From positions 62,001 through 126,000 of the forward strand of contig CAYFXE010000002.1 of assembly GCA_964347035.1 (NCBI GenBank): a stretch of 64,000 nucleotides of DNA, written 5' to 3'. The DNA comes from CAYFXE01 sp964347035 (GTDB lineage Bacteria; Acidobacteriota; Aminicenantia; Aminicenantales; Aminicenantaceae). Below, one piece after another: positions 34,531 through 44,910 of the stretch. Within the stretch, counting starts at the first letter, position 1, and every line of letters starts with the position of its first letter. The position numbers and the translations under genes were made by a program. Under the pieces are notes generated by a model. The model had not been told where the DNA came from and made no database searches. It was given only the letters and a program-made list of their open reading frames with translations.

Positions 34531-36891
34531 ATGATAAAAAACTACCTGAAGATTGCCTTAAGAAATATAAAGAGGCACAAAGGATACTCCCTCATCAACA
34601 TCGCCGGACTGGCCATCGGTATGGCCTGCTGCCTTCTTATCACTATCTGGGTTCTGGATGAATTGAGTTATGACAAATTCCACAAAAATGCCCCTGACCT
34701 CTACAGAGTAGAGGAAAATCAGCACTATTCAGGGAAAGAGTATCACGTGAATGTAACGCCCTATCCGTTAGGCCCCGCCCTCAAGGAGGAAATCCCGGAG
34801 ATTATCGATGCGACCAGGTATGTCTGGGCTGGGGGGAAGCTCTTCCGTCATGGAGAAAAGGCTTTTTTCGAGAGCTATATTTGGGCTGTCGATCCCTCCT
34901 TCTTTCAGATGTTTACATTCCCTCTTTTTAAGGGAAATGAGAAGAAGGCTCTGGATTCACCTTACTCGATGATCATCTCTGAAGACATTGCAGAGAAATA
35001 TTTTGGGAGCGAAAATCCACTCGGAAAGGTGATCTCGGTCAACAACCAGTATGATTTCGAGGTTACAGGAGTCATGAAGGAAATTCCCCATAATTCCACC
35101 CTTCAGGCTGAAATCCTCTTCCCGTATGCATTTCTCGAGAAGACCGGACAAACCAATGAAAACTTCGGCTACAATTCCATTCAAACATTTGTCCGGCTTC
35201 AAAAGAATACACCTCCAGAGGTTGTAAACCAGAAGATACTTGGTTTTATCCGGACCCGGGTTCCGGAGAGTGTGACAGACCTCGTGCTTATGCCTTTGAC
35301 AAGAATCCATCTTCACGCCTATTTCAGTTGGGAAAAAGATTCGAGTGCTGTTCAGTATGTGTATATCTTTTCCATGATCGCTTTGTTCGTGCTTTTGATT
35401 GCCTGTATAAACTTCATGAATCTCTCCACCGCCCGTTCGGCTAACCGTGCCAAAGAGGTCGGGTTGAGAAAGGTAGTCGGAGCCATGAAAGGCCATCTGA
35501 TACGGCAATTCTACGGTGAGTCGGTCCTGTTTGCTTTTATTGCTCTCATTTTCGCCGTTGTCATTGTTACAATTTTATTGCCTTCTTTCGGTAAACTGGC
35601 GGCCAAGGAACTCTCCTGGAATGTCGCTGGAATAGGAACTATATTGTTTGGGCTGCTGGCAATTACAATTTTTACAGGGATGGTGGCAGGAAGTTATCCA
35701 GCCCTGTTTCTCTCTGCCTTCCAGCCCGTTAAGGTCCTGCGAGGTGGCCTGAAATCGGGTGCCTCGAGCACTGCATTCCGAAAAATTCTGGTCGTCGTCC
35801 AATTCTCACTTTCGATACTTCTGATTATAGGGACAGTGGTGGTCTACAAGCAGCTGAATTACATGAAGGATAGAAGGCTCGGATGGGATAAGGAGCACCT
35901 CCTCTACGTTGTTCTTAGAGGGGATATTAAGAAGTCCTACGAAGCTTTGAAGAAAGAATTGAGGAATGATCCACGAATCCTGGGAGTGAGTGCTTCGACT
36001 CACCTCCCTTCAGATATCAGCAGCAACTCCGGCGGCGCCGATTGGGAAGGGAAGGATCCAGAGCAGCAGATACTCATCGGGATCAGCTCTGTTGATTTTG
36101 ATTACATAGAGACGCTGAAGCTAGAGATGGTAGAGGGAAGGAGCTTTTCCAGAGAGTTTTCTTCGGATTCAGCAAATAAAACCTTTATAGTCAATGAAGA
36201 GGTGGCTAAGCTTATGGACAAGGAGCCTGTTGTCGGAGAACGATTCTCGTTCGCAGGAGTAGATGGAACGATTGTCGGAGTCATGAAGAATTTCCACTTT
36301 AGGCCTGTACGCGAGGCCATAGAACCGCTGGCGATTATTGTGGATCCACAGTATTTCGAAGTCATGCTCATCCGGGTTTCTCCAGAGGATATCTCTGGAG
36401 CCCTGAAATCTATCGAGAATACCTGGAAGCGTATTGTTCCAAATTATCCTTTCGTTTACAGGTTTATGGATGAAAGATTCGACCAGATGTACAGGGCAGA
36501 GGAGAGGATCGGGACAATCCTGAGATACTTTGCCACCCTGGCTGTGTTCGTTGCCTGTCTTGGACTGTTCGGATTGGCGTCTTTCACGGCTGAACGAAGG
36601 ACAAAGGAGATAGGCATCCGAAAAGTCCTCGGAGCCAGTGTGTCGCAGATTACAGCGCTCCTCTGCAGAGAATTCTTATTACTCGTGGCCTTGGCAAACA
36701 TCATTGCTTGGCCTGCCGCTTATTTCGTGATGGATAAGTGGCTCCGGAGTTATGCCTACAGGACGAGTCTGGGCTGGCTTATCTTTATAGCGGCCATGGC
36801 GATGGCCTTAGCAGTTGCCATCATATCTGTGAGCTTCCAAGCTGTTAGGGCTGCCGTGGCTAATCCCGCGGATTCCTTGCGCTACGAATAA
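34531..36891 (+). CDS. FtsX/MacB-family ABC permease (two-module, 786 aa)
   Basis: It has the same eight-helix layout as its paralogues and is closest to the product of 25051. It shares that gene's upstream 72-aa gene and near-identical N-terminus (MIKNYLKIALRNIKRHKGYSLINIAGLAIGMACC). The signatures are AKEVGLRKVVGAMKGHL and RRTKEIGIRKVLGASVSQI, and the end is VANPADSLRYE. No sigma-54 promoter or enhancer pair was seen upstream, so its control may differ from that of the copy at 25051. No ATPase is adjacent. Confidence 0.9.
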   Translation: MIKNYLKIALRNIKRHKGYSLINIAGLAIGMACCLLITIWVLDELSYDKFHKNAPDLYRVEENQHYSGKEYHVNVTPYPLGPALKEEIPEIIDATRYVWAGGKLFRHGEKAFFESYIWAVDPSFFQMFTFPLFKGNEKKALDSPYSMIISEDIAEKYFGSENPLGKVISVNNQYDFEVTGVMKEIPHNSTLQAEILFPYAFLEKTGQTNENFGYNSIQTFVRLQKNTPPEVVNQKILGFIRTRVPESVTDLVLMPLTRIHLHAYFSWEKDSSAVQYVYIFSMIALFVLLIACINFMNLSTARSANRAKEVGLRKVVGAMKGHLIRQFYGESVLFAFIALIFAVVIVTILLPSFGKLAAKELSWNVAGIGTILFGLLAITIFTGMVAGSYPALFLSAFQPVKVLRGGLKSGASSTAFRKILVVVQFSLSILLIIGTVVVYKQLNYMKDRRLGWDKEHLLYVVLRGDIKKSYEALKKELRNDPRILGVSASTHLPSDISSNSGGADWEGKDPEQQILIGISSVDFDYIETLKLEMVEGRSFSREFSSDSANKTFIVNEEVAKLMDKEPVVGERFSFAGVDGTIVGVMKNFHFRPVREAIEPLAIIVDPQYFEVMLIRVSPEDISGALKSIENTWKRIVPNYPFVYRFMDERFDQMYRAEERIGTILRYFATLAVFVACLGLFGLASFTAERRTKEIGIRKVLGASVSQITALLCREFLLLVALANIIAWPAAYFVMDKWLRSYAYRTSLGWLIFIAAMAMALAVAIISVSFQAVRAAVANPADSLRYE

Positions 36892-37002
36892 AGCTTCTGT
36901 CTTTCCATTTTTGTCAACTTTTTTCTCTGCATTTATGTCTGTATACACGACGATCCTAAAAATTTGTTAGTAAAGAGAAAAACAATCCATCCCATAATGA
37001 CA

Positions 37003-37674
37003 CTAGAATTCAATGTTGAGATGCGACCCTTGGTTTTCCAGCCATTTTAGAGAAAGAATGACGCGGATGGCGACAGCCGTGAACCACAGGCCGACAAAAG
37101 GTCCTGTATCTATGAGCCCCGCTGTTCCTGGATTGTGGGGAAATGTGTAAAGATTAAATCCCATCCCAACAGCTCCGATCATGATTCCTGGCAGTCCGAA
37201 TATCCATCCCAGTCTTGGATGCTTAAGGGCGGCGATACTCAAAAGGATGACACTCATAAAAATAAAGATGTCCCATGCGATATCAGCGCCCAATTGCAGG
37301 GCATTTCCGCTGTTATATGCCATCTGCCAGGCTTCTTTCGTGGAGTTTGCGGCATTCTCCAGAGAAATGTTCTGGAACATGACTCTCAAAGTTCCCTGCA
37401 TCGTTCCCATTATCGTCACCAGGGCACCGGAGATTATAAGGAACAATGTCCCAACCTGAAGAGAAATCGAGTTCTGATGGTATTTAATGAAATGGTAGAA
37501 ACCGCCAGCGCTGGCGCATAAAAGTGGACCGAAAGACCAAAACAGGAAATAGGCGGTTTTGACTGGTAAAGGGACAGCGATAGAGATGCCGTATACCAAT
37601 CCAGCGAGAATCCCGCAGATAAACCCGAATTTAACCCACCTTTTTACAAAATTAAGCTCATCGTTCATCTCCAT
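37003..37674 (-). CDS. Integral membrane protein of unknown function (223 aa)
   Basis: About six hydrophobic helices are predicted, for example FGFICGILAGLVYGISIAV, FLFWSFGPLLCASAGGFYHF, TLFLIISGALVTIMGTM and IFIFMSVILLSIAAL. The last part has GLWFTAVAIRVILSL. It resembles small DUF-type membrane proteins without known activity. It stands alone, and the start ATG at 37674 has a GGAGAT-like ribosome site upstream. I do not recognise a function. Confidence 0.7.
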   Translation of the reverse strand: MEMNDELNFVKRWVKFGFICGILAGLVYGISIAVPLPVKTAYFLFWSFGPLLCASAGGFYHFIKYHQNSISLQVGTLFLIISGALVTIMGTMQGTLRVMFQNISLENAANSTKEAWQMAYNSGNALQLGADIAWDIFIFMSVILLSIAALKHPRLGWIFGLPGIMIGAVGMGFNLYTFPHNPGTAGLIDTGPFVGLWFTAVAIRVILSLKWLENQGSHLNIEF

Positions 37675-37901
37675 TATCTCCTTTTTGGTTTGGACTGTTT
37701 ATATATGATAACGATATATGTCTACAAGAAGTTCGATTCAAGGAGATAATCGACAGGAAATTGATTTTTCTGGATGAGGTATTCAGTGCAACCCGACCAT
37801 TTGTGGCCAAATTCATTGAAGGAAGCATGCAGAATATTTTCTGCTTAAATGGTTATATTTTGATGAATTGTTAATTAGTGATCTTTTCCGAAAATCTACA
37901 G

Positions 37902-38294
37902 CTATTCTTTTTTGGGGAGTGAGAGATCCTGGTAAAACATGTAACAATTACCGTCAATATCAAAAAAAGTGGCCAACTTCACCATGCCGGATATAGTTCG
38001 GATATCCCCATCGAATTTTACACCTTTGTTCTCCAGCTCTTCTTTGGCCGATTCAATATCTTTAACACCCCAAGTAAGCACAGCATTTCCTCCGGGAGGA
38101 GGCATTTTTTCGACCTGGGAAAGTCCCACATTCACTTTTTCCACCGGACTCTTCAACTCACACCAGCCTAAATCTTTCATATAATACAGGAGTTCAAATC
38201 CCAATACATCTTGGTACCATTTCATTGAAGCTTGGATGTCACTGACATTCATGCCGCAAGTAAGGCCACCATCGAAGTTCTCTTTTAAAGTCAT
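37902..38294 (-). CDS. VOC-family (glyoxalase/bleomycin-resistance-like) protein
   Basis: The 130-aa product has two beta-alpha-beta-beta-beta units: CGMNVSDIQASMKWYQDVLGFELLYY and the second around VLTWGVKDIESAKEELENKGVKFDGDIR, then FFDIDGNCYMFYQDL. VOC proteins bind a metal for isomerase, dioxygenase or drug-binding roles; the substrate here is open. The ATG at 38294 has GAGG upstream on the minus strand. It is divergent from a double-HxlR regulator and shares with it a symmetric promoter/operator at 38324-38363. That suggests the regulator controls it. Confidence 0.8.
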   Translation of the reverse strand: MTLKENFDGGLTCGMNVSDIQASMKWYQDVLGFELLYYMKDLGWCELKSPVEKVNVGLSQVEKMPPPGGNAVLTWGVKDIESAKEELENKGVKFDGDIRTISGMVKLATFFDIDGNCYMFYQDLSLPKKE

Positions 38295-38323
38295 TTTTTC
38301 CTCTATTTTATTAAATAGGTTCT

Positions 38324-38363
38324 AATTATATACTTGATATATTAATAAGTCAAGTATATAATT
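38324..38363. promoter_or_regulatory. Symmetric operator with overlapping divergent promoters
   Basis: Perfect 14-bp arms AATTATATACTTGA (38324-38337) and TCAAGTATATAATT (38350-38363) are separated by 12 bp. The plus strand reads TTGATA (38334-38339), 17 bp, TATAAT (38357-38362). The minus strand reads TTGACT (38353-38348), 17 bp, TATAAT (38330-38325). The two promoters therefore face each other inside the palindrome. The plus transcript would begin at or next to the ATG at 38369, so it is probably leaderless. Confidence 0.8.
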
Positions 38364-38368
38364 CACAT

Positions 38369-38926
38369 ATGAAGTCTCAAACACCAGGCAGTGTATTTCA
38401 TTTTCGCTGGAGTATTCCCATTATTAGCGAAATATATGGCCTGGACGGAGCCAGGTTTGTTACAATTTTGAACCGGCTTGGAATAAGCCGCAGCGTATTA
38501 TCCTCCACTCTTTGCAAGTTAGTTGAAAACGGGCTTGTCATGCACAATCCTGGATACGGGCATCCCCTTCGGCCTGAATACCTGCTCACTCCCGAAGGAA
38601 AAAAAATTGCCCCTTTTTGCAGAGACCTCATGAATCTTGTAAAAGAGCATAAAGCCTGGCTTTTAGTCCAATCAAGATGGGCACTCCGTATAATGTTCTT
38701 GCTCATCAAGCCAGGTGTGCGTTTCTCGGAGATGATGTCGAGGTTAGCGCCGATTACACCACGCGCTTTATCAGAAGAATTGAAACGGCTATACTCCGAA
38801 GGCTATATCGACAGAAAAATCATTGACGATTACCCTCCTGCAACACTCTATGAATCAACCCCAAAATCGGCGCCGTTTATAGCGATGCTTAAAAGAGAAA
38901 AATATTTCAAGATATTAAATATTTGA
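38369..38926 (+). CDS. Transcriptional regulator with two HxlR-like winged-helix domains
   Basis: The 185-aa product has two consecutive winged-helix units. Residues ~10-95 contain RFVTILNRLGISRSVLSSTLCKLVENGLV and LTPEGKKIAPFCRDLMNLVKEH. Residues ~100-180 contain SRWALRIMFLLIKPGVRFSEMMSRLAPITPRALSEELKRLYSEGYI. HxlR proteins normally have one such domain and act as dimers. A tandem copy may bind a palindrome as a monomer or larger form. The operator overlapping its own promoter suggests self-regulation and control of the divergent VOC gene. Confidence 0.85.
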   Translation: MKSQTPGSVFHFRWSIPIISEIYGLDGARFVTILNRLGISRSVLSSTLCKLVENGLVMHNPGYGHPLRPEYLLTPEGKKIAPFCRDLMNLVKEHKAWLLVQSRWALRIMFLLIKPGVRFSEMMSRLAPITPRALSEELKRLYSEGYIDRKIIDDYPPATLYESTPKSAPFIAMLKREKYFKILNI

Positions 38927-39145
38927 CGTCAGCAAGATTTGCGCGTTTTACAAAAACACATAAAATTTCTTCCTCGAGGATTTTAAATCATCTGTGTCTA
39001 TTATGAAAAAAATGTGATGATTGTATGAGCCTATATTTTTAAGAGCTGCGTTTTAGGGAATTTCAAACTCATATCAACCTTCTGACCTAAATGGAGTCTA
39101 TATTATCTAACAGCACGAAAAAATCGTAGTGTTTGAGACAGAAGT

Positions 39146-39478
39146 TTGAGGAGATTTAAACTGAAAAATTTATCGATCAATGAGCAGATTTTTCTCATAG
39201 CCATATGGTGGCTCAAAGACGAGGCTTATGGAGTCAGAATCAGGGATAAGATTACCAAAATGACCGGAAGGACATTCACGTTCGGCACTCTGTACAACAC
39301 TTTGGATAATCTGGCAAAGAAAGGCTATGTAACTTCCCGGGCTGTTCAAATCCTCAATCAAACGGGAGGAAACAAAAGGGTTTACTACACAATCACCAAA
39401 AGTGGGCTTGAAGCCTTACGCCAAGCTCGAGAACTCCAGAAAGCTATCTGGAAAGGCATTGAAAAATATGCCCTTTGA
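39146..39478 (+). CDS. PadR-family transcriptional regulator
   Basis: The 110-aa product has the PadR winged helix (INEQIFLIAIWWLKDEAYGVRIRDKITKMTGRTFTFGTLYNTLDNLAKKGYV) and the wing TGGNKRVYYTITKSGLEALRQA. It starts at TTG (39146) with a poor ribosome site, so the start is not certain. It lies 6 bp before a permease gene with an N-terminal prefix domain. The same PadR-permease arrangement occurs at 45209. As the neighbouring permease is a pseudogene, this regulator may have lost its partner. Confidence 0.85.
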   Translation: MRRFKLKNLSINEQIFLIAIWWLKDEAYGVRIRDKITKMTGRTFTFGTLYNTLDNLAKKGYVTSRAVQILNQTGGNKRVYYTITKSGLEALRQARELQKAIWKGIEKYAL

Positions 39479-39484
39479 AAAAAA

Positions 39485-42091
39485 ATGGAGCCGTCTAAAA
39501 GCCTTCCCCCTCCCCGTCTGGCGGTTTGGGTTGTCAAGCGTCTTGAACGGTATGAGACAAAACATGCCATTGTCGATGACATGCAGGAGGTTTTTACGGT
39601 GATCTGCCAGGAACGGGGCTTCATTTCAGCCTGCTTTTGGTATTGGGGACAGTGCCTGGATGCCGTCATTAAAAATACACTTTTTAACTTTAAATGGAGT
39701 CTAATCATGATTATGAACTATCTTAAAACCGCTTTAAGAAATATTCTTAAACACAAAGGCTATTCTTTCATCAATATTCTTGGTCTGGCTGTGGGTTTGG
39801 CCTGCGGCATCTTGATTTTGCTTTTCGTGTATTTCGAGCTCAGCTACGACCAGTTTCACGAAAATAAGGAAAGGATTCATCGGGTTGCGGTGAAGGCCAT
39901 GTTCGGGGACACACACATCGCACAGACCCACACGCCGACCATCCTGACCCGAACCTTTTATCAGGATTATCCCGACGTGGAAATTTCCCTCCGCTTGCAG
40001 CCTTTTGACCGCGGCGTCGAGGTTTGCAGGGATGATAAGATCTTCAATGAGTACCGGGTAGTTGCGTCGGATCCAGAGTTTTTTCAGATGTTCTCCTTCC
40101 CGCTGATGTCCGGTGAAGCAGAAAGCGTGCTCAAAGAGCCCAACACGGTGGTCATCTCGTCGTCTACGGCACAGAAGTATTTCGGCAATATGGATCCCAT
40201 GGGTCAGGTGCTCAACATCGGGAAAAATGAGTTCCGGGTCACGGGCGTGATGGCGGACATGCCCGCCAATTCCCATTTCCACTTTGACCTGGTCGTGTCC
40301 ATCGTCACCTATGATGAAATCGATAACACGGACTGGTTCGCCTGCAACTACCGCACCTATCTCCAATTGCGCGAAAGCGTGTCCCGGAAAGATTTTGAGG
40401 CCAAGTTCCCGGATCTCGCGAATCGCCATATGTTCAAAGGTGATTATGACAACTGGACACAAAAAGGAAATTTTTGGATATTTTATCTGCAGCCATTGAC
40501 CAGCATTCACCTCCATTCCGATTTAAGCGGTGAATTGAGCCTAATGGCGATGCAGCGTATGTGACCATATTTTTTATCATTGCCGTATTCATCCTCCTGC
40601 TTGCAGCCGTGAATTATATGAATCTCTCCACAGCCCGTTCCGCCGGTCGGGGGCGCGAGGTGGGCGTTCGAAAAGTCGCGGGCGCCACGCGGGGAATTTT
40701 AATTCGGCAATTTTTGTCTGAGTCTATTTTGTCGAGTTTGCTTGCCCTGATATTGGCCATGTTTTTAGTGCATCTTCTCCTTCCATCTTTCGGGAATATG
40801 GTACAAAGGCAACTCACAGTTCCTTACCGTTCTGTACCCTGGCTTGTTCCCGGATTGCTGAGGCTGGCCGTGGGAATCGGCATCCTGTCAGGCGCGTATC
40901 CTTCATTCTTTCTCTCTTCATTCCGGCCGGTGATGGTTCTGCAAGGACGGATGCGAAGTGCCTCCAGAAATACGACGCTGCGTCACGTATTGGTGCTTTT
41001 TCAGTTCGCCATCTCCATCGCCCTGCTCATCAGCACAGTCATCGTTCAACAACAACTGACATATTTCATGAACAAAGATCTCGGTTTCAACAAGGAGCAG
41101 GTGGTTGTAGTGAAAACACCAGCGCCTCTGGGAGTGCGGGGTGCACCCTTCAAGGATGCCCTGCGTCAGAATCCTGCGATCCTGGAAGTCAGCGGTTCGA
41201 ATACACTGCCGGGCAGGTTTTTCGCCAGCTGTTTGGTCCAACCCGAGGAATTTGATAAGAGCGTCATCATGAACATCAGTCTTTGCGAGCCCGAATTCTA
41301 GGATGTTATCCAATTAAAAATGGTCCAGGGCCGATTCTTTTCCAGGGAATTCGGCACGGATTCAACGGCGGTCATTCTCAATCAAGCAGCGGCAGACCTT
41401 CTGGCATGGGACGATCCTATCGGGAAGACCATCACCCCCGGTTCTGGTATCGCATTTCATGTTATCGGGGTGGTCCAGGATTATCACTATGAATCCCTGC
41501 ATCAGATAGTCCGCCCTTCAGCTATGGCCTTGTTGAACGGTGCCTGGGATTGGTGGCTGGAGCAGTATATTTCTCTTCACGTTCAAACGAAGAATCTATC
41601 GGGTACATTAGAATATCTAGAATCCACATGGGATCGCTTTAATCCAGGCAAATCACTGGAATACACGTTTTTGGATAATGACTACGCGGCTTTGTATGAT
41701 AATGAACAACGTACGAGGAGACTCTTCTCTTTCTTCTCTGGCCTAGCTATATTAATTGCCTGCCTGGGACTATTCGGTCTGGCCTCCTTTGCGGCAGAAC
41801 AGCGGACCAAAGAGGTCGGCATCCGTAAAGTACTGGGAGCATCAGCTGCCAGGATTTTTGTGCTTCATTCTCAGGAATAAATGGGTTATTTTAGCAAACA
41901 TAATTGCCTGGCCTGTAGCGTATTATTTCATGAATAATTGGCTGCAAAACTTTGCCTATCGGATCAACATGAGTGTTTGGATTTTCATCATTTCCGGTCT
42001 GGCGGCCACGGTGATCGCCCTTTTATCTGTCAGCTACCAAGCTATCAAAGCCGCCACAGCCAATCCCGTGGATTCACTACGGTATGAATAG
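39485..42091 (+). pseudogene. FtsX/MacB-family permease with N-terminal prefix domain, broken at three places
   Basis: The reconstructed protein begins with a prefix domain (PPPRLAVWVVKRLERYE ... CFWYWGQCLDAVIK, about residues 8-65) of the type seen in permease-prefix-domain transporters. The eight-helix permease follows, starting MIMNYLKTALRNILKHKGYSF. The frame is broken by a one-base loss around 40535-40560; the sequence then resumes in another frame as NGDAAYVTIFFIIAVF. An in-frame TAG at 41299-41301 follows (EPEF*DVIQLKMVQG). A further shift near 41863-41880 is accompanied by loss of a few residues before KWVILANIIAWP. The far C-terminus NPVDSLRYE is intact. Three independent lesions make a sequencing error unlikely. 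The upstream PadR gene is intact. Confidence 0.88.
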
Positions 42092-42173
42092 AAATAGAGG
42101 AATCGAGAGCATTCCCAATATTTGCAAAATCCGATGTTCTCAATCATCCGGTCTGAGTCATAGCGTATGTCAA

Positions 42174-42334
42174 AAAAATGGGGACGGTTCTATTTTTCCC
42201 TTCCCGTCATTCCTGCGGGGTCTATGCTTTCGCAGGCAGGTAGCAAGAATCCAGGCTTGTTCCTACGGAAGCAGGGAATAGGAATCTAGGTTAGAAACAA
42301 AAAAAAGGAAAGAAATAGAATCGTCCCCATTTTT
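42174..42334. mobile_element. Miniature inverted-repeat element (161 bp), copy 1
   Basis: AAAAATGGGGACGGTTCTAT at the left (from 42174) is matched by a near-perfect inverse at 42311-42334 (CGTCCCCATTTTT). The inside carries GTCATTCCTGCG palindromes and GGAATCTAGGTTAGAAA, both shared with copy 2 at 44911. It has no coding capacity and lies 83 bp after the permease pseudogene. Non-autonomous mobility by an outside transposase is assumed from structure. Confidence 0.8.
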
Positions 42335-42453
42335 ATTCACTCGGGCTTGCTTCAAAGTGGAGTGAGGGAAACTTTTTAATTCTCGATGAGTATATTGTAT
42401 TGTAGTATCTCAGTTACCTCGAGAAGAATGAAAATAAATTCAAGGAGTGGGAA

Positions 42454-44901
42454 ATGTTAAAAAATTATATGAAAATCGCCTGGCGGAACATAAAAAGACA
42501 TAAGGGCTTCTCTATCATCAACATCACGGGTTTGGCCATCGGGATGACCATATGCATTCTCATCCTTTTGTTTGTCCGGTACGAGCTGAGCTATGATACC
42601 TACCATAGGGATTCTAATAATCTATACCGGCTCGAGCGCCAGTGGTTCACTGCCGATGGAGCTGTGAGGAGCCATTTCTGTTCGTTAGCTCCCTCCTTTG
42701 TTCCTTTTTTTGAAAAAGAATTTCCAGAAGTCGAGAATGCTGTCCGGATTCTGCCAACTGGGAATATCCTGGTGAGTGTGGGAGAATCTCATTTTGACGA
42801 GGAGCACTTTTATTTTGCTGAAGAAGACATATTCGATGTCTTTGCGCTCCCCCTCGTCAAAGGAGACCCTAAGACAGCCCTTGCCAAACCCGGCAGTCTG
42901 GTAATTACCGAGTCAACTGCCCGGAAATATTTTGGGGAAGAAGACCCGATGGACAAGCAAATGAAGGTCAATCAGACGAATCTTTACCAGGTTACAGGCG
43001 TTATGGAAGATACACCTCCAAACAGCCATGTCCATTTCGATTTTCTGGCTTCATATCTTACCTTGAAAGGAGTTTTCGTCCGCGGCGGCAATGACTATTT
43101 TCATGGTTTGAGAAATTTCTCTGATAATGTGACTTTTGTCTATGCTCGTTTTTCTCGAGGCACAGATCCTGAGGATATCACAGCGAAGATCCCAGGATTT
43201 ATCGATCGTGTTTTGGGAACTCGGAGAGACAGAGACGGCAATGTTGTTCAGGCCAGCCAGGGGACGACTATCTTTCTACGTAAGGTCACTGACATCCATC
43301 TCCATTCACATACGGGCACAGAACTGGAGGCTAATGGAGATATTCGTTATGTCAACCTCTTTACCATCATCGCCATATTTGTTTTGATCATTGCCTGTGT
43401 CAATTTCATGAATCTTTCCACAGCCAGGGCTGCCCAAAGAGCCAGAGAAGTCGGTTTGCGCAAGGTTGTCGGCGCTAACCGCCAGCGGCTCACCGTCCAA
43501 TTTTTAGGAGAATCTCTTGTGATCGCTCTAGTATCGATGATGCTGTCCTTGGCCTTCGTAGCTTTGCTGTTACCTCACTTCAACGCTTTTTCCAGCCGCC
43601 AGATAAGTTTGGGCTTGCTTTTCAACCCAGCCGGCCTTCTGACAGTGCTGGCCGTTTTTTTCCTGACAGGCATCGCCTCGGGCTTTTATCCGGCGGTTTA
43701 CATTTCTGCATTCAGGCCGGCAACCATCCTGCGGGGCGAACTGACTCATGGCCTCCGGGGAGCAAGAATGCGCAAAGTTCTGGTTATTTTTCAGTTTGCC
43801 ATATCTATCGCGCTGATTGTCTGTGTAAGTGTGGTCTACAAACAGATGAGGTTTTTGAAAACTGCCGATCTTGGATTTCAGCGTGAAAACATAGTCATGC
43901 TTCCTGCCGATCAAGTGGTTCGGGAGAACTGGGAGGAGTTCAAGCAGCAGCTAACCAGTAGTCCCTATGTTCTGTTTGCAACTCTTTCGAAGCGGGCGCC
44001 GACGGGACGGTTGCTGGATTCTCCGGGATTTCAGACCGAAGTCGAAGGAGAGGTTGTCAGAAGCTCTTTCAGTATGCCCCACAACCGTGTCGAACATGAC
44101 TTTTTTAAGACATACAGGATGGAAATTATCGCCGGCCGGGATTTCTCAATCGATTATCCAACGGATAAGGACGAAGCCTTTATCCTGAATGAGACCGCTG
44201 TCCGGATTCTTGGATTTAACCGACCCGAAGATGCCGTGGGAATAACCATGTCCACGTTCGCTCCGAATAAGTCTGGTAAAGTCATCGGAGTGGTTGCAGA
44301 CTTTAACTATGAATCTCTCCATCATAGGATCATCCCAATAATTAGTTATATTCGTCCCAGTGAGGCCAATACGGTATCAATCAGGATTGCTCCGGGCCGG
44401 ATAAAAGACGCTTTGAACGATGCCGAAGCTGTTTGGAGGCGATTCAACCCTGAATACCCCTTCCGGTATGATTTCCTGAATGATCGGATTGCCGCCCTTT
44501 ACCGCAACGAGGAGCGGATGATGATGATGTTCGGATATTTCAGCCTTCTGGCCATCTTCATTGCCTGTTTAGGACTTTTCGGCTTAGCCTCATACACCGC
44601 AGAGAAGCGGACGAAAGAGATTGGCATCCGCAAAGTGCTGGGAGCTTCGCTTTCGAATATCATGATTCTTCTTTCCAAAGAGTCGACTATTTTGGTTCTG
44701 GCGGCCAACATCATTGCTTGGCCGATAGCTTACTTTGCTATGGACAGGTGGCTGAATAATTTTGCTTATAGAGTCAGCGTGGGTTGGGTCGTGTTCGTGT
44801 TCGCGGGATTATTGGCTTTTGTCATTTCCGTTTTAACCGTGAGTTACCAATCCATCAAAGTGGCTGTGGTCGAGCCCGCTGATTCCCTTCGTTACGAATA
44901 A
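42454..44901 (+). CDS. FtsX/MacB-family ABC permease (two-module, 815 aa)
   Basis: This permease has the eight-helix layout with a somewhat longer first periplasmic domain. It starts MLKNYMKIAWRNIKRHKGF, carries AREVGLRKVVGANRQRL and KRTKEIGIRKVLGASLSNI, and ends VVEPADSLRYE. The ATG at 42454 follows AAGGAGTGGG. No sigma-54 promoter was found between the inverted-repeat element at 42174 and the start. A second copy of that element begins 9 bp after its stop. It stands without an ATPase. Confidence 0.9.
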   Translation: MLKNYMKIAWRNIKRHKGFSIINITGLAIGMTICILILLFVRYELSYDTYHRDSNNLYRLERQWFTADGAVRSHFCSLAPSFVPFFEKEFPEVENAVRILPTGNILVSVGESHFDEEHFYFAEEDIFDVFALPLVKGDPKTALAKPGSLVITESTARKYFGEEDPMDKQMKVNQTNLYQVTGVMEDTPPNSHVHFDFLASYLTLKGVFVRGGNDYFHGLRNFSDNVTFVYARFSRGTDPEDITAKIPGFIDRVLGTRRDRDGNVVQASQGTTIFLRKVTDIHLHSHTGTELEANGDIRYVNLFTIIAIFVLIIACVNFMNLSTARAAQRAREVGLRKVVGANRQRLTVQFLGESLVIALVSMMLSLAFVALLLPHFNAFSSRQISLGLLFNPAGLLTVLAVFFLTGIASGFYPAVYISAFRPATILRGELTHGLRGARMRKVLVIFQFAISIALIVCVSVVYKQMRFLKTADLGFQRENIVMLPADQVVRENWEEFKQQLTSSPYVLFATLSKRAPTGRLLDSPGFQTEVEGEVVRSSFSMPHNRVEHDFFKTYRMEIIAGRDFSIDYPTDKDEAFILNETAVRILGFNRPEDAVGITMSTFAPNKSGKVIGVVADFNYESLHHRIIPIISYIRPSEANTVSIRIAPGRIKDALNDAEAVWRRFNPEYPFRYDFLNDRIAALYRNEERMMMMFGYFSLLAIFIACLGLFGLASYTAEKRTKEIGIRKVLGASLSNIMILLSKESTILVLAANIIAWPIAYFAMDRWLNNFAYRVSVGWVVFVFAGLLAFVISVLTVSYQSIKVAVVEPADSLRYE

Positions 44902-44910
44902 GCACATAGG

